Notes under the pieces: model-generated
Database searches by the model: none
Told to the model about the DNA's origin: nothing
Seen by the model: the letters and a program-made list of their open reading frames with translations, nothing else
Assembly (NCBI RefSeq): GCF_013283785.1
Contig: NZ_JABCPZ010000061.1
Coordinates: 1-47,633, forward strand
From: Nonomuraea antri
GTDB lineage: Bacteria > Actinomycetota > Actinomycetes > Streptosporangiales > Streptosporangiaceae
Direction of reading: 5' to 3'
DNA length: 47,633 nucleotides
Translations under genes and position numbers: made by a program
Shown: positions 1 through 8,763 of the stretch, piece by piece
How positions within the stretch are numbered: position 1 is the stretch's first letter
Layout of the letters: the number at the start of each line of letters is the position of its first letter

Positions 1-616
1 CGTCCTCGCCGGGAATGCTCATCGGCGGGTTCGTGGTCTGCGGCTTGACCGGGGCGACGAACTGCGGCCGGTCCGACCCGTCGGCGGGCGGCCTGCTCTC
101 GGCGGGCCGGGTCGCAGGGGGCCGGGTGGGCCTGGCGGACGGCTCCCGGGTGCGCTGTGGGACGGCCGGCGGCGGCGCGGAGACCGTACGCGGCGTGGAG
201 ACGCGCTGCGGGCCCCCGGTGGGGACCGGGGCGGTCATCGCGTGGCGGTCGACCGCGGCCGGCGGGCCGGCGACGGCGTCGCGGGCGGGCACGGGCACCG
301 CGTCGAGCCGCGGCGGCGTGGCCGGGGTGATGATCAGCAGCCCGGCCAGCCCCAGGTTGAGCACGCCCACCAGGACGGCCGACACCTTGAGCACCCGCGC
401 CCGCCGCCCAGCCGGCCGGGAAGCGGCAGCGGAAGCCGCCGACGCCGACGCCGACGCCGGCGGCGCGGCGAAAGCGGGTGGGACCTCGGCGAAAGCCGGT
501 GGCGACGCGGTGAAAGCAGGTGGGGAGTCGGCGATGGCCGGTGGGGACGAGGCGAAGGCCGGTGGGGACTCGGCGATGGCCGGCGGGTGGCGTACGTCGG
601 ACGCCGGGTCCGTCAT
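1..616 (-). CDS. Partial membrane protein with Pro/Ala heptad repeat (C-terminus off the window)
   Basis: The frame is open from an ATG at 616 to the window edge (about 205 codons, no stop), with nearly all codons ending in G or C. Residues 10-52 are about six imperfect 7-residue units of the form S-P-P-A-(F/I)-A-x. An Ala/Ser stretch and a basic patch (R71, R72, R74) follow, then one hydrophobic segment at about residues 76-96, then a Pro/Arg/Thr-rich region. This predicts a single-pass membrane protein with a disordered cytoplasmic N-terminus and an outer C-terminal part whose fold lies outside the window. A GGGAGGGG Shine-Dalgarno about 10 nt upstream supports the start. I do not recognise the family; a membrane-anchored regulator or secreted enzyme with a proline-rich linker would both fit. 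Confidence 0.7.
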   Translation of the reverse strand, partial: MTDPASDVRHPPAIAESPPAFASSPPAIADSPPAFTASPPAFAEVPPAFAAPPASASASAASAAASRPAGRRARVLKVSAVLVGVLNLGLAGLLIITPATPPRLDAVPVPARDAVAGPPAAVDRHAMTAPVPTGGPQRVSTPRTVSAPPPAVPQRTREPSARPTRPPATRPAESRPPADGSDRPQFVAPVKPQTTNPPMSIPGED

Positions 617-671
617 GTCGGCGAACCCCTCCCTGACTGCCACGCGAGCCCTCCCAGCAACCACCCGGATC

Positions 672-714
672 GTTCTAGACCATGGATCATATGCGGGCTG
701 GGACGCGGTGTCTC
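672..714 (-). promoter_or_regulatory. Putative promoter with dre-like operator for the gene starting at 616
   Basis: On the minus strand a TATGAT -10-like hexamer (691-686) lies 17 nt downstream of GAGACA (714-709, 4/6 match to TTGACA). The expected transcription start falls inside the near-palindrome GTTCTAGACC (672-681). Read on the minus strand this is TGGTCTAGAACG, matching 10 of 12 positions of the core of DasR/HutC-type dre sites (TGGTCTAGACCA). The rest of the 617-756 gap shows nothing else clear. Confidence 0.4.
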
Positions 715-756
715 ACCCCCGGCGAGATCAACCGCCAGGATCTGCCGGCATGACCG

Positions 757-3700
757 TCAGAAGGCCGCGTCGAGCGGCACCTGCCGCACCCCGGGCAGGT
801 ACGGATCCAGCTCACCGAGCTCGAACCGCGACATCCCGATGACGTGCCAGAACTGCCCACCGGGCGCCCCCTGGACCTTGTAACGCCCGTCGGGCGCCAG
901 CGCCGCCCAGCCCTCGGGCAGCCCCAGCAGCGTGGCCCGGCGCTCGCCGTTCTCCCACAGGATGACCACGCCGTCGTCCCCGGCACTGGCCAGCAGGTCG
1001 GACGTCGGGCTGAAGGCCACCGACCAGACCCGCCGCGCGTGCCCGGCCAGCGTGTGCAGCAGCCGCCCGGTGGCGGTCTCCCAGACCCGGACGCTCAGAT
1101 CGTCGCCGCCGGTGGCCAGCCGCTCGCCGGTGGCGTTGAACGACGCGCTCCACAGCCGCCCGGCGGGCCGGCCGAGCTTGTGCATGAGCCTGGGCTGCCA
1201 CGGCTGGCCGGGCCGCAGCTCCCACACCATGGCCAGGCCGTCGTTGCCGGCGCTGAGCAGCAGCCGCCCGTCGGGGGAGAACATCACGGAGTAGACCCGG
1301 TCGGTGTGCCCCTCCAGGGTCGCCACCCGGCCGCCGGACTCGACGTGCCACAGGCGTACCAGCCGGTCGTCGCAGCCGGTGGCCACGTATTTGCCGTCGG
1401 GACTGAAGGCGATCGAGCGCACCCGGCCGCGGTGGTCGGCCAGGTTGCCGGCCAGCCGGCCGGTGGGCCGGTACCAGAGCCTGACGCTGTCGTCGTCGTT
1501 GGCGGTGGCCAGCAGGTTGCCGTCGGGGCTGAACGCCTCGGCCCACACGTGGTCGGTCTCGGCGTGCAGCTCGCGCTCGTAGTCGCCGGTGGTGGCGTTC
1601 CAGAAGTGCACGCCGCCGTCGTTGCTGGAGGTGGCCAGCAGCGGACCCGCGGGGGAGAACAACGCGGAGATCAGCCGGTCGGAGGTGCCGGTGACCTCGC
1701 GCAGCCGCCGCCCGGTGCGCGGCTCCCAGATCCGTACGACGCCGTCGTTGCCGCTGGTGGCGAGCATGGTGCCGTCGGCGCTGAACCGGACCGACGAGAT
1801 GCGCCGGCCGTGACCGCGCAGCACCCGCTGGCACTTGCCGGTGGCCGGCTCCCACAGGCGTACGGTGCCGTCGTTGCTGCTGGTGGCCAGCTGCTCGCCG
1901 TCGGGGCGGAACACGAACGGCCAGACCGAGCTGCGGTGCCCGGTCAGCTCGACCCGCTGCCCGCCGCCGACGGCCTGCAGCCGCACCACGCCGTTGGAAT
2001 CGCCGCTGGCCAGGATCTGGCTGTCGGGGCTGAAGGTGACCTGGTAGACGGCCGCCGCGTGGGTGGTGTGCATGATGCGGGCCTCGCCCGAGGTGTCCCA
2101 CACCCTGACACTGCCCGCGGTGTCGCCGGTGGCCAGCAGGGCGCCGTCGGGGGAGAAGGTCACGCAGTAGACGCTGCCCGCGTGCCCGATCATGGTGTAT
2201 CGCAGCCGCCAGGTGGCGGTGTCCCACAGCCGGACCATGCCCGCCTCGTCGCCGGTGGCCAGGAGCGTGCCGTCGGGGCTGTGCACGGCGCGGTAGACGC
2301 TGCCGCGGTGCCCGTCGAGCGTGTGCGACACCTCGCCGTTGGTCAGGCTCCACACCCGTACGACGCCCGCGGAGTCGCCGGTCACCAGCACCGACGGGCC
2401 GAAGGACGCGGTGTAGATGGGCGCCTGGTGCCCGGTCAGCTCGTGCACGATCTGCCCGGTGGCGGTGTCCCACAGCCTGACCACGCCGTCGCCGCCGCCC
2501 GCCGCGATCAGGTCGCCGGACGGGCTGAGCCGCACCGGCCACACGCCGTCGGCGTGCCCGGCCAGCTCGTGCAGCCGTTCGCCGGTCAGCGCGTCCCAGA
2601 GCATGACCGTGCCGTCGCTGGCGCCGGTGGCCAGCAGGTTCCCGGCGAAGGCGACCGCGTAGACGCGGCCCCGGTGCCCCTGCAGGGTGCGGACGGGCGC
2701 GCCGCCGACGCACAGCAGCACGCCGCCGTCCTCGCTGCCCACGGCCAGCGTCGAGCCGTCGGGGCTGTAGGCGACGGGCTCGGGCAGGCGGCTGGTCTGG
2801 AAGTGGTAGCCGTACGGGACGCCCATGGCGGCCGGGGCGAACTCCACCTCGACCGGACGGCCGGGCACGACGGCGGCGCCGGGCAGGCGCGGCAGCGTGC
2901 CGGTGACGTTGATCAGCGACGCGCGGTCCCAGCGCGCGCCCTCGACGGCCGCGTCGCTCAGGTCCACCTGGGCCAGCCGCGCCCCGGACAGGTCGGCGCC
3001 GCGCAGGTCGGCGCCGGTCAGCCGGGCCCGGTCGAGCCGCGCGCCGACCAGCTTGGCGTCGCGCAGCGTGGCCCTGGTCAGGTCGGTGCCGGCCAGCGTC
3101 GCCTCGGACAGGTCGGCGCCGGTCAGGTCGACCTCCTGCAGGTCGCGGGCCGACAGGTCCTCGCCCTTGAGGTTCGCGCCGCGCAGGTCGGTACGCGCGG
3201 GCGTGCGCAGCCTGGCCGCGATCTTGACGGCGTTCGCCCTGGCCACGTCCCCGCCCGGCGGGTCGGCCACCCACCTGCGCAGCGCCCGCACGTCGGCCAG
3301 GTCGCACAGGAACTCCACGGTCAGCGCCGACAGCGGCCGGCGCGACAGCAGGGTGGGCGTGTCGAGCGTGCCGGCGATGTGCTTGGCGATCAGCCACTCC
3401 ATCACCGAGGCGTGGATGAAGCCGAACATGCCCTCGTCGGTACGCACCAGCAGGCTGCCCGAGCCCATCGCGTACGCCGCGTGCGCCGGTGACAACTGCC
3501 CGCTGGCCAGGTCGGTCAGCGTCTCGGCGTACTCGGTCAGCTCGTCCACGCCGAGCAGCGACTCGCCGGAGTCCCACAGCCGCAGCGCCAGCCCGGTCAC
3601 GGTGCGCCACAGCTCGTCGATGGTCAGCGCGGTGGCCGAGCCGGGCACCTTGGCCCGGTGTTCCTCGAAGGCCAGCCAGGTGCCGAGGATCTCCTCGTAC

Positions 3701-6336
3701 AGCAGCGCCGGGCTGAGCGTGTGGCGCGCCCCGGCCACCGTGCGCAGCCGTTCGGTGTCGAGGTCGGCGATGAACGTGAGCATGCGCGGGTTCTGCGCCA
3801 GCGCGAGCAGGTCCTTGATGCCCTCCATCAGCGACATGCGGGCCATCGCCTCGTCGGCGTCGTCGAAGCGGTTGGCCAGGTACGAGCGGATCTGGTCGCG
3901 GGTGAAGTCCTCGACGCTGAGCACCCGGCGCTGCGGCAGCACGCCGACCATCTCGCCCAGCGAGGTCAGCACCTGGCTGTGCGACTTGAAGTGTTGCGTG
4001 CGGCTGGCCACCACGATCTTCGCCTTGTCCTCGGCGGCGGCCAGCAGCGTGGCCAGGTGGTCGGCCGCGCGGTCGTAGGTGAGCCTGGTCACCAGCTCGT
4101 CGAAGCCGTCGAACAGCAGCACGATCCGGCCCTGCCTGAGCAGGTAGCGGAAGGCCTTCAGGTCGATGAACTCCTCGCCGTGGTTGGCCAGGTGCGCGGC
4201 CACCAGGCCGTCGACCGAGTGCGCCTTGTCGAGCGCGCGCAGCTCGATGAAGATCGGGGTGAGGTGCGGCAGCTCGGCGGGGATGCGCCTGGCCAGCTCG
4301 CGCAGCGCGAACGTCTTGCCGTGCCCGAAGTCGCCGAGCAGCAGCATGAACCGGCCGTGGTCGGTGCCGAGCAGGCGCATCAGCTCGTCCGTCAGCCCGT
4401 CCTTGACGATGTGGCCGGGCCGGTCGAGCTCGCGGTAGCGCTGCGGCACGTACAGCTCGGGCGGGTAGCGCCGGTCGCCGGTCAGTCTGGCGGTCTGCTC
4501 GGTGACGTACGCGGACAGGTCGAGCAGCCCCTGGAACTCGGTGAAGCTGCGGATCCGCACGCCCCTGCGCAGCAGGTCGTCGCGGAGCAGACGGGGCGCG
4601 GGCGGGCCCTGGTAGACCAGCTCGGCGCTCAGCCCGGCGGCGTGCGCCTGACGGGCGAAGGCGACCGCGGCGGTCTCGGTCAGCTCGCCCACGTGCGCGC
4701 CGATCATGAGCTGCCTGACGAACCCGTCCTCGGGGTGGGTGACCACCAGGTGGGCGGGGAACCTGCGGATCCTGGCCCGCTCGTGCCTGGCCTCGCACAC
4801 CTCGGTGATGCGGTCGAGCAGCAGCTCGACCGGGGACGACACGCGCTGCTCGTCCGGCTTGGGCACGGGCGCGGTGGGCACGGCCGGCTGCGCGGCGAAC
4901 GCGGCCTGCGCCGAGCGCCAGCGCACCGAGGCCCGCTTCGGCTTGGCCTCGTCGGGCAGCCAGGTACGCATCCCGTCGGCGAAGATCTCGACGACGTGGT
5001 GCCTGCCGGAGCGCGGCGCGGCGATCCTGCCGTCGCCGGGCTCGCCCGGGCCGTGGAAGAGCAGGTTCAGCCGGTGGCCGAGCAGCCGCTCGTAGGTGGG
5101 GGCGTCCTGCAGCTGCGCGGGCGCGTGACCGATCGCGCCCAGCCGCAGCCACGCGCTCTCCTCGTACGGGCGCAGCCGCTCGGCGAACCAGGCCGCCTGC
5201 CCCTCGCCGAGCAGCGCGTACGCGTCGCGCTCCAGGTGGCTCATGGCCATCGTGGAGTTGAGCCCGGCCACCACCACCTTCAGATCGGGCACCTCGAACA
5301 GGGTCCACGGCTGGCCGCCGTCGAAGACCCGGTCGTCCAGCCCCTGGTACACCTCGCCGAACAGCGAGGCGAAGTGCCGCCACTTGGGCCAGTACGGCGG
5401 CTGCGGGCTCACGTCGTCGGCCTCGCAGGTCAGGAAGTACGCGCTGGCCGCCGCCTTGGTGACGTCTCGTGGCCCGGGCACGATCACCAGCCGGTGCGGC
5501 TCCAGGCCGATCAGCAGCCGTAAATCGGTGACGAACCTGGTGGCCTGCCCGAACTGCCCGAGGCTGCCGGACTCGGTCAGGTCGCCGCTGACCACCATCA
5601 GGTCGGGACGCGGCATGCCCTTGTCGTACATGGCCGACAGGTCGGCCCAGATGCGGGCCTGCATGTCCTCCGGCGTGAAGGGCTCGCCCGGGTCGGGCAG
5701 CGCCCGGCCGAACCTGGGCCCGCCGATGTGCAGCACGCTGATCGACTCGCGCCTGCGGTCGGACTCGGCGGCGGGCGGGAACTTCGGCGCGGTGACCGGC
5801 GCGCGCCTGGCCCTGGTGCGCTCGGCGGGGGAGGGCAGCGTGGGCGGCGGCAGCGCGGCGCCCGGGCCCGCCGCGCCGGACGGGAACGCCGGCGCAGACT
5901 CCGGCTTGGCCCGGCCCGCCATGGCCTCGCCGACCCGGCCCAGCAGCAGCGCCCTGGCCTGGCCCGAGTCGGTCACGCCGAGCAGGTCGACCCAGGTGAT
6001 GGTGGACAGCAGCCCCTCCAGCCGGACGTCCTCCAGCCGGATGGTGACCAGCTTGTTGGAGGGGTTGTCGGGGTCGGCGCGCATCGCGGCCTGCCACTCC
6101 ATGCGGCCGTAGCGCGAGGTGAGGTAGTTGCGCGACAACACCGCCACGACGAGGTGGGCCTCGCTGACCCCGCGGTCCATGAAGTCGATGAAGTTCGTGC
6201 CCGGCACGAAGTCCCAGGCCTGGATCATCGTCTTGTAGCCCGCCGCCTCGAGCTCCCAAGCGATCCAGGTGGCCCAGGCCGTGTCGGCCGGGGAATAGCT
6301 GACGAAGATCTCGGTCGGCCTGCCCTCACGTGCCAT
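757..6336 (-). CDS. TIR – metallophosphoesterase-like – NACHT – pentapeptide – WD40 STAND protein
   Basis: A 1,859-residue multidomain protein. Residues 5-140 are a TIR domain (FVSYSPADTAW; Glu80 in RMEWQAA aligns with the catalytic Glu of NADase TIRs). Residues about 195-460 look like a calcineurin-type phosphoesterase with most metal ligands lost: LHIGGPRFG lacks the D-x-H, GPRD replaces GNHD, and only SGDLTE is intact. Residues about 480-640 are an uncharacterised linker domain. A NACHT NTPase follows, with Walker A GDFGHGKT near 669 and Walker B LLFDGFDEL near 742. Pentapeptide repeats (A-D-L-x-x) span about 1040-1132, and about 15 WD40 repeats run from 1180 to 1805, enough for two propellers. 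The start at Met 6336 is preferred over 6387 because AGGGGA lies 9 nt upstream. Predicted role: a STAND sensor whose WD40 end recognises a ligand and whose TIR acts as effector, as in antiphage or signalling STANDs. Function is inferred. Confidence 0.9.
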   Translation of the reverse strand: MAREGRPTEIFVSYSPADTAWATWIAWELEAAGYKTMIQAWDFVPGTNFIDFMDRGVSEAHLVVAVLSRNYLTSRYGRMEWQAAMRADPDNPSNKLVTIRLEDVRLEGLLSTITWVDLLGVTDSGQARALLLGRVGEAMAGRAKPESAPAFPSGAAGPGAALPPPTLPSPAERTRARRAPVTAPKFPPAAESDRRRESISVLHIGGPRFGRALPDPGEPFTPEDMQARIWADLSAMYDKGMPRPDLMVVSGDLTESGSLGQFGQATRFVTDLRLLIGLEPHRLVIVPGPRDVTKAAASAYFLTCEADDVSPQPPYWPKWRHFASLFGEVYQGLDDRVFDGGQPWTLFEVPDLKVVVAGLNSTMAMSHLERDAYALLGEGQAAWFAERLRPYEESAWLRLGAIGHAPAQLQDAPTYERLLGHRLNLLFHGPGEPGDGRIAAPRSGRHHVVEIFADGMRTWLPDEAKPKRASVRWRSAQAAFAAQPAVPTAPVPKPDEQRVSSPVELLLDRITEVCEARHERARIRRFPAHLVVTHPEDGFVRQLMIGAHVGELTETAAVAFARQAHAAGLSAELVYQGPPAPRLLRDDLLRRGVRIRSFTEFQGLLDLSAYVTEQTARLTGDRRYPPELYVPQRYRELDRPGHIVKDGLTDELMRLLGTDHGRFMLLLGDFGHGKTFALRELARRIPAELPHLTPIFIELRALDKAHSVDGLVAAHLANHGEEFIDLKAFRYLLRQGRIVLLFDGFDELVTRLTYDRAADHLATLLAAAEDKAKIVVASRTQHFKSHSQVLTSLGEMVGVLPQRRVLSVEDFTRDQIRSYLANRFDDADEAMARMSLMEGIKDLLALAQNPRMLTFIADLDTERLRTVAGARHTLSPALLYEEILGTWLAFEEHRAKVPGSATALTIDELWRTVTGLALRLWDSGESLLGVDELTEYAETLTDLASGQLSPAHAAYAMGSGSLLVRTDEGMFGFIHASVMEWLIAKHIAGTLDTPTLLSRRPLSALTVEFLCDLADVRALRRWVADPPGGDVARANAVKIAARLRTPARTDLRGANLKGEDLSARDLQEVDLTGADLSEATLAGTDLTRATLRDAKLVGARLDRARLTGADLRGADLSGARLAQVDLSDAAVEGARWDRASLINVTGTLPRLPGAAVVPGRPVEVEFAPAAMGVPYGYHFQTSRLPEPVAYSPDGSTLAVGSEDGGVLLCVGGAPVRTLQGHRGRVYAVAFAGNLLATGASDGTVMLWDALTGERLHELAGHADGVWPVRLSPSGDLIAAGGGDGVVRLWDTATGQIVHELTGHQAPIYTASFGPSVLVTGDSAGVVRVWSLTNGEVSHTLDGHRGSVYRAVHSPDGTLLATGDEAGMVRLWDTATWRLRYTMIGHAGSVYCVTFSPDGALLATGDTAGSVRVWDTSGEARIMHTTHAAAVYQVTFSPDSQILASGDSNGVVRLQAVGGGQRVELTGHRSSVWPFVFRPDGEQLATSSNDGTVRLWEPATGKCQRVLRGHGRRISSVRFSADGTMLATSGNDGVVRIWEPRTGRRLREVTGTSDRLISALFSPAGPLLATSSNDGGVHFWNATTGDYERELHAETDHVWAEAFSPDGNLLATANDDDSVRLWYRPTGRLAGNLADHRGRVRSIAFSPDGKYVATGCDDRLVRLWHVESGGRVATLEGHTDRVYSVMFSPDGRLLLSAGNDGLAMVWELRPGQPWQPRLMHKLGRPAGRLWSASFNATGERLATGGDDLSVRVWETATGRLLHTLAGHARRVWSVAFSPTSDLLASAGDDGVVILWENGERRATLLGLPEGWAALAPDGRYKVQGAPGGQFWHVIGMSRFELGELDPYLPGVRQVPLDAAF

Positions 6337-6393
6337 CTGCTCAGTATCCCCTGCGAAGTCGGCGATTTGGAGTGTGTGTGCGATCATCGTCGG

Positions 6394-7560
6394 GTGTGGC
6401 GGCGTCTTGCTGTGCTCGATTGGATCAGAATCGGGCTTCTCGCGCTCGGTCTGATTTTCGTCGCGACCGGGCTGCTTCCGCTGGAGAACGCGGTCATCAG
6501 CATGGGCGGGATCTGGCCGATCCTGATATTCCTGTTCGCGATCATCGTCACGGCGGAGCTGACCAAGGAAGCCCAGGTCTTCGATGCGATCGCGGCGCGG
6601 ATGGCGGTGCTCGGGCGCGGTAACTATGCCGCGCTTTTCTTTCTTTCAACGGCCTTCGCATCGCTTGTCACGATATTTCTGAATCTTGATACGACTGCCG
6701 TGTTGCTCACCCCGGTGATGCTGGCGCTCGCCCACCGGGCCGGCATCGCCGCGCTGCCGCTGGCGATGACCACGATCTGGCTGGCCAACACCGCGAGCCT
6801 GCTCCTGCCGGTCTCGAACCTGACCAACCTGCTCGGCATCCAGCGCATCGACCTGACCCCGCCCGAGTTCGCCGCGCGGATGTGGGCGCCGCAGATCGCC
6901 GCGATCGTCGTCACGATGGCGTTCCTGTGGGCGTTCTACTGGCGCCGGGGCCGCCGCCACGAGCTGAGCTACGTCCCGCCCGCGCCGCCGCCGGTGGCCG
7001 ACCGGGTGCTGTTCGGCGCCGCGTCGCTGGCCTGCGCGCTGTTCATCGTGCTGCTGCTGCTCGACGTGCACGTGGCCATCGCCTCGACGGTGTCGGCGAT
7101 CATCGTCGTCACGGCGTTCTTCGTGCGCGACCGCAAACGCCTGACCTGGAGCCTGGTGCCCTGGCAGCTGCTCGTCTTCGTGACCGGGCTGTTCCTGGTG
7201 GTGCCCACGCTCAGCGAGCTCGGCCTGAAGAACCTGATGACCTGGCTGGTCGGCACCTACGACGACCCGTACCGCACCGCGGCCGTCGGCGGCGCGCTGT
7301 CCAACCTGATCAACAACCTGCCCGCCTACAAGGCGATCGAAGAAGTCGTCACCGACCAGACCCAGCTGCTGGCCCTGCTGGCCGGCACGAACGTCGGCCC
7401 GGTCGTCACCCCGTGGGCCTCGCTGGCCACGCTGCTGTGGTTCGAGTCGTGCCGCCGCCACGACGTCAAGGTGCCGCTGCGCCGCTTCTTCCTCACCGGC
7501 GCCGGCCTGGCGGTCGCCGGGGTCGCGGCCACGGTCTGGGCGCTGGTGGCGTTCGGCTAG
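6394..7560 (+). CDS. ArsB/SLC13-type (ion transporter superfamily) permease
   Basis: A 388-residue, highly hydrophobic protein with about ten membrane segments. Conserved stretches such as LNLDTTAVLLTPVM, WLANTASLLLPVSNLTN and NLINNLPAY are typical of ArsB/NhaD/SLC13-like permeases, in which the two Asn-rich hairpins line the substrate site. The duplicated NL-x-N-LPA element near residue 310 marks the second inverted repeat. It is likely an anion (arsenite-like or carboxylate) or sodium-coupled transporter; substrate cannot be read from sequence. The start is uncertain: GTG 6394 is chosen, GTG 6376 and 6412 are in frame, and none has a well-spaced Shine-Dalgarno. It is divergent from the STAND gene with only 57 nt between start codons, so the two promoters must overlap. 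No arsR- or arsC-like partner is nearby. Confidence 0.85.
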   Translation: MWRRLAVLDWIRIGLLALGLIFVATGLLPLENAVISMGGIWPILIFLFAIIVTAELTKEAQVFDAIAARMAVLGRGNYAALFFLSTAFASLVTIFLNLDTTAVLLTPVMLALAHRAGIAALPLAMTTIWLANTASLLLPVSNLTNLLGIQRIDLTPPEFAARMWAPQIAAIVVTMAFLWAFYWRRGRRHELSYVPPAPPPVADRVLFGAASLACALFIVLLLLDVHVAIASTVSAIIVVTAFFVRDRKRLTWSLVPWQLLVFVTGLFLVVPTLSELGLKNLMTWLVGTYDDPYRTAAVGGALSNLINNLPAYKAIEEVVTDQTQLLALLAGTNVGPVVTPWASLATLLWFESCRRHDVKVPLRRFFLTGAGLAVAGVAATVWALVAFG

Positions 7561-7601
7561 CCCGCGCTCAGGCGGCGGGATTCGGCCGGCCCGCGCTCAG
7601 G

Positions 7602-7636
7602 GGCCAGGGCCGGGCTCAGGCGGCCAGGGCCGGGCT
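7602..7636. repeat. 20-bp-period direct repeat over the gene end
   Basis: GGCCAGGGCCGGGCT occurs at 7602-7616 and again at 7622-7636, spaced by 20 bp. The second copy encodes the C-terminal residues of the small minus-strand gene and the first lies at and just beyond its stop codon, suggesting a short tandem duplication. CCCGCGCTCAGG is also repeated at 7561-7572 and 7590-7601. Confidence 0.7.
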
Positions 7637-7861
7637 GTAGGCGTCGGCGACGGCGGCCAGGGCCCAGCGCATCCGCGGGGCGTACGCCTCGGGGTGGTCG
7701 CCGGCCTCCTGCGCGACCCGCGCCGCCGCCTGCGCGCAGTCGCCGCCGCAGGCCCGCAGCCGCTCGTCGACGGCCGCGCGGACCTCGAACGCCGACACGT
7801 CCGCGGACGGCTGCAGGTGGGAGATGAAGAGGATCTGCGCCAGGTCGGTCGTGGTCAACAT
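7616..7861 (-). CDS. Small conserved actinobacterial protein of unknown function
   Basis: An 81-residue protein beginning MLTTTDLAQILFISHLQPS. It contains a conserved-looking Cys pair (ACGGDCAQAAARVAQEAG) and the segment DHPEAYAPRMRWALAAVADAY. I recognise this as a type of short, probably all-helical protein common in streptomycetes and relatives, with no assigned function. The start at 7861 is supported by GAAGGGAG about 7 nt upstream; an in-frame ATG at 7936 would add an Arg-rich stretch unlike the family. It lies 91 nt downstream of the IMPase-family gene on the same strand and converges with the permease gene. Confidence 0.75.
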   Translation of the reverse strand: MLTTTDLAQILFISHLQPSADVSAFEVRAAVDERLRACGGDCAQAAARVAQEAGDHPEAYAPRMRWALAAVADAYSPALAA

Positions 7862-7952
7862 CTCGGGCTCCCTTCGGCGGTGCCTGCTCCGGCACCCTTC
7901 ATACAGACGTCGATCGGGAGCGGAACTCATCGACATCCGGCCGGGAATTTTT

Positions 7953-8753
7953 TCAGCGGATCATGTCGAGCAGGTCGGGGATCGCCCGCGGGTGCGCGGC
8001 CACGAAGCTGCGGTCTTCGGCGGTGCCGTCGATGGTCTCCTCGAACGGGCCGCCGTCGAGCGCCCTGATCTCGATGCCGGCCTCCTGCGCGATCAGCGCG
8101 CCCGCCGGCAGATCGACCGCCTCGGCCCGGTAGCCGATCATGCCGTCGATGTCGCCGCGGGCCAGCATCACCCACGACAGCAGCGGCGCCCACAGTTGCA
8201 GCACCCGCCTGGCGTTCAGCTCCAGCGTCGACTTCAGCGCGCGGACGGTCGCGTCGTCCCTGGTCACCGCGTATCCCTGGGTCCAGGCCAGCAGCGGGCC
8301 GTGCGGCGAGACCGCGTGCTTGGGCGACAGCAGCCCGCCGCCCGAGGCCAGCGCGCCGCGCCCGCGGATCGCCGACCAGGTCTGCGCCGTGACCGGGTCG
8401 TGCACCACGCCGAGCACCGGACGGCCCGCCCGGCACAACGCCAGCCCCACCACGTACGCCGGCAGCCCGATCGCCACGTTGTTGGTGCCGTCGAGCGGAT
8501 CGACCAGCCACGTCCACTCGCCGCCCGACGCGCCGAGCAGCCCGGACTCCTCGGCGATCACCGCGTGCCCGGGATAGGCCGACAGGATCCGCTCGACCAG
8601 CAGCTTCTCCGAGGCCAGGTCCAGATCGGTGACCACGTCGCCGGCGCTGCCCTTCGGCCTGATCCCGACCGTGCCGCGGGTGCCCGCCAGCAGCAGCGCG
8701 CCGGCCGACTCCGCGGCCTCGACGGCGACCGTACGAGCGTGATCCAGGTCCAT
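7953..8753 (-). CDS. Inositol monophosphatase family protein
   Basis: A 266-residue member of the lithium-sensitive Mg2+-dependent sugar-phosphatase superfamily. Metal-binding motifs are present: GDVVTDLDLASE near residues 38-49, the IAEES Glu pair (68-69), and DPLDGTN at 85-91. The third motif is AVDLPAGALIAQEAG, where the usual Trp-Asp is Val-Asp, so the metal ligand Asp is kept. Members act on inositol-1-phosphate, fructose-1,6-bisphosphate, histidinol phosphate or 3'-phosphoadenosine nucleotides; the substrate here cannot be assigned. AGGGG 6 nt before the ATG supports the start. The gene follows the cupin-like gene by 10 nt, so it is co-transcribed as the last gene of a three-gene unit. 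Confidence 0.88.
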   Translation of the reverse strand: MDLDHARTVAVEAAESAGALLLAGTRGTVGIRPKGSAGDVVTDLDLASEKLLVERILSAYPGHAVIAEESGLLGASGGEWTWLVDPLDGTNNVAIGLPAYVVGLALCRAGRPVLGVVHDPVTAQTWSAIRGRGALASGGGLLSPKHAVSPHGPLLAWTQGYAVTRDDATVRALKSTLELNARRVLQLWAPLLSWVMLARGDIDGMIGYRAEAVDLPAGALIAQEAGIEIRALDGGPFEETIDGTAEDRSFVAAHPRAIPDLLDMIR

Positions 8754-8763
8754 CGGGCACCCC

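Noticed and set aside
15..842. Plus-strand 275-codon frame at the left end
   Set aside because: It is antisense to the minus-strand membrane gene, which has an RBS, a TM segment and better codon use; the frame also runs into the STAND gene.
844..3492. Long plus-strand open frame across the WD40 part of the STAND gene
   Set aside because: It is antisense to a clear domain protein, is composed of Pro/Ala/Gly/Val-rich text without domains, and arises from the high GC content.
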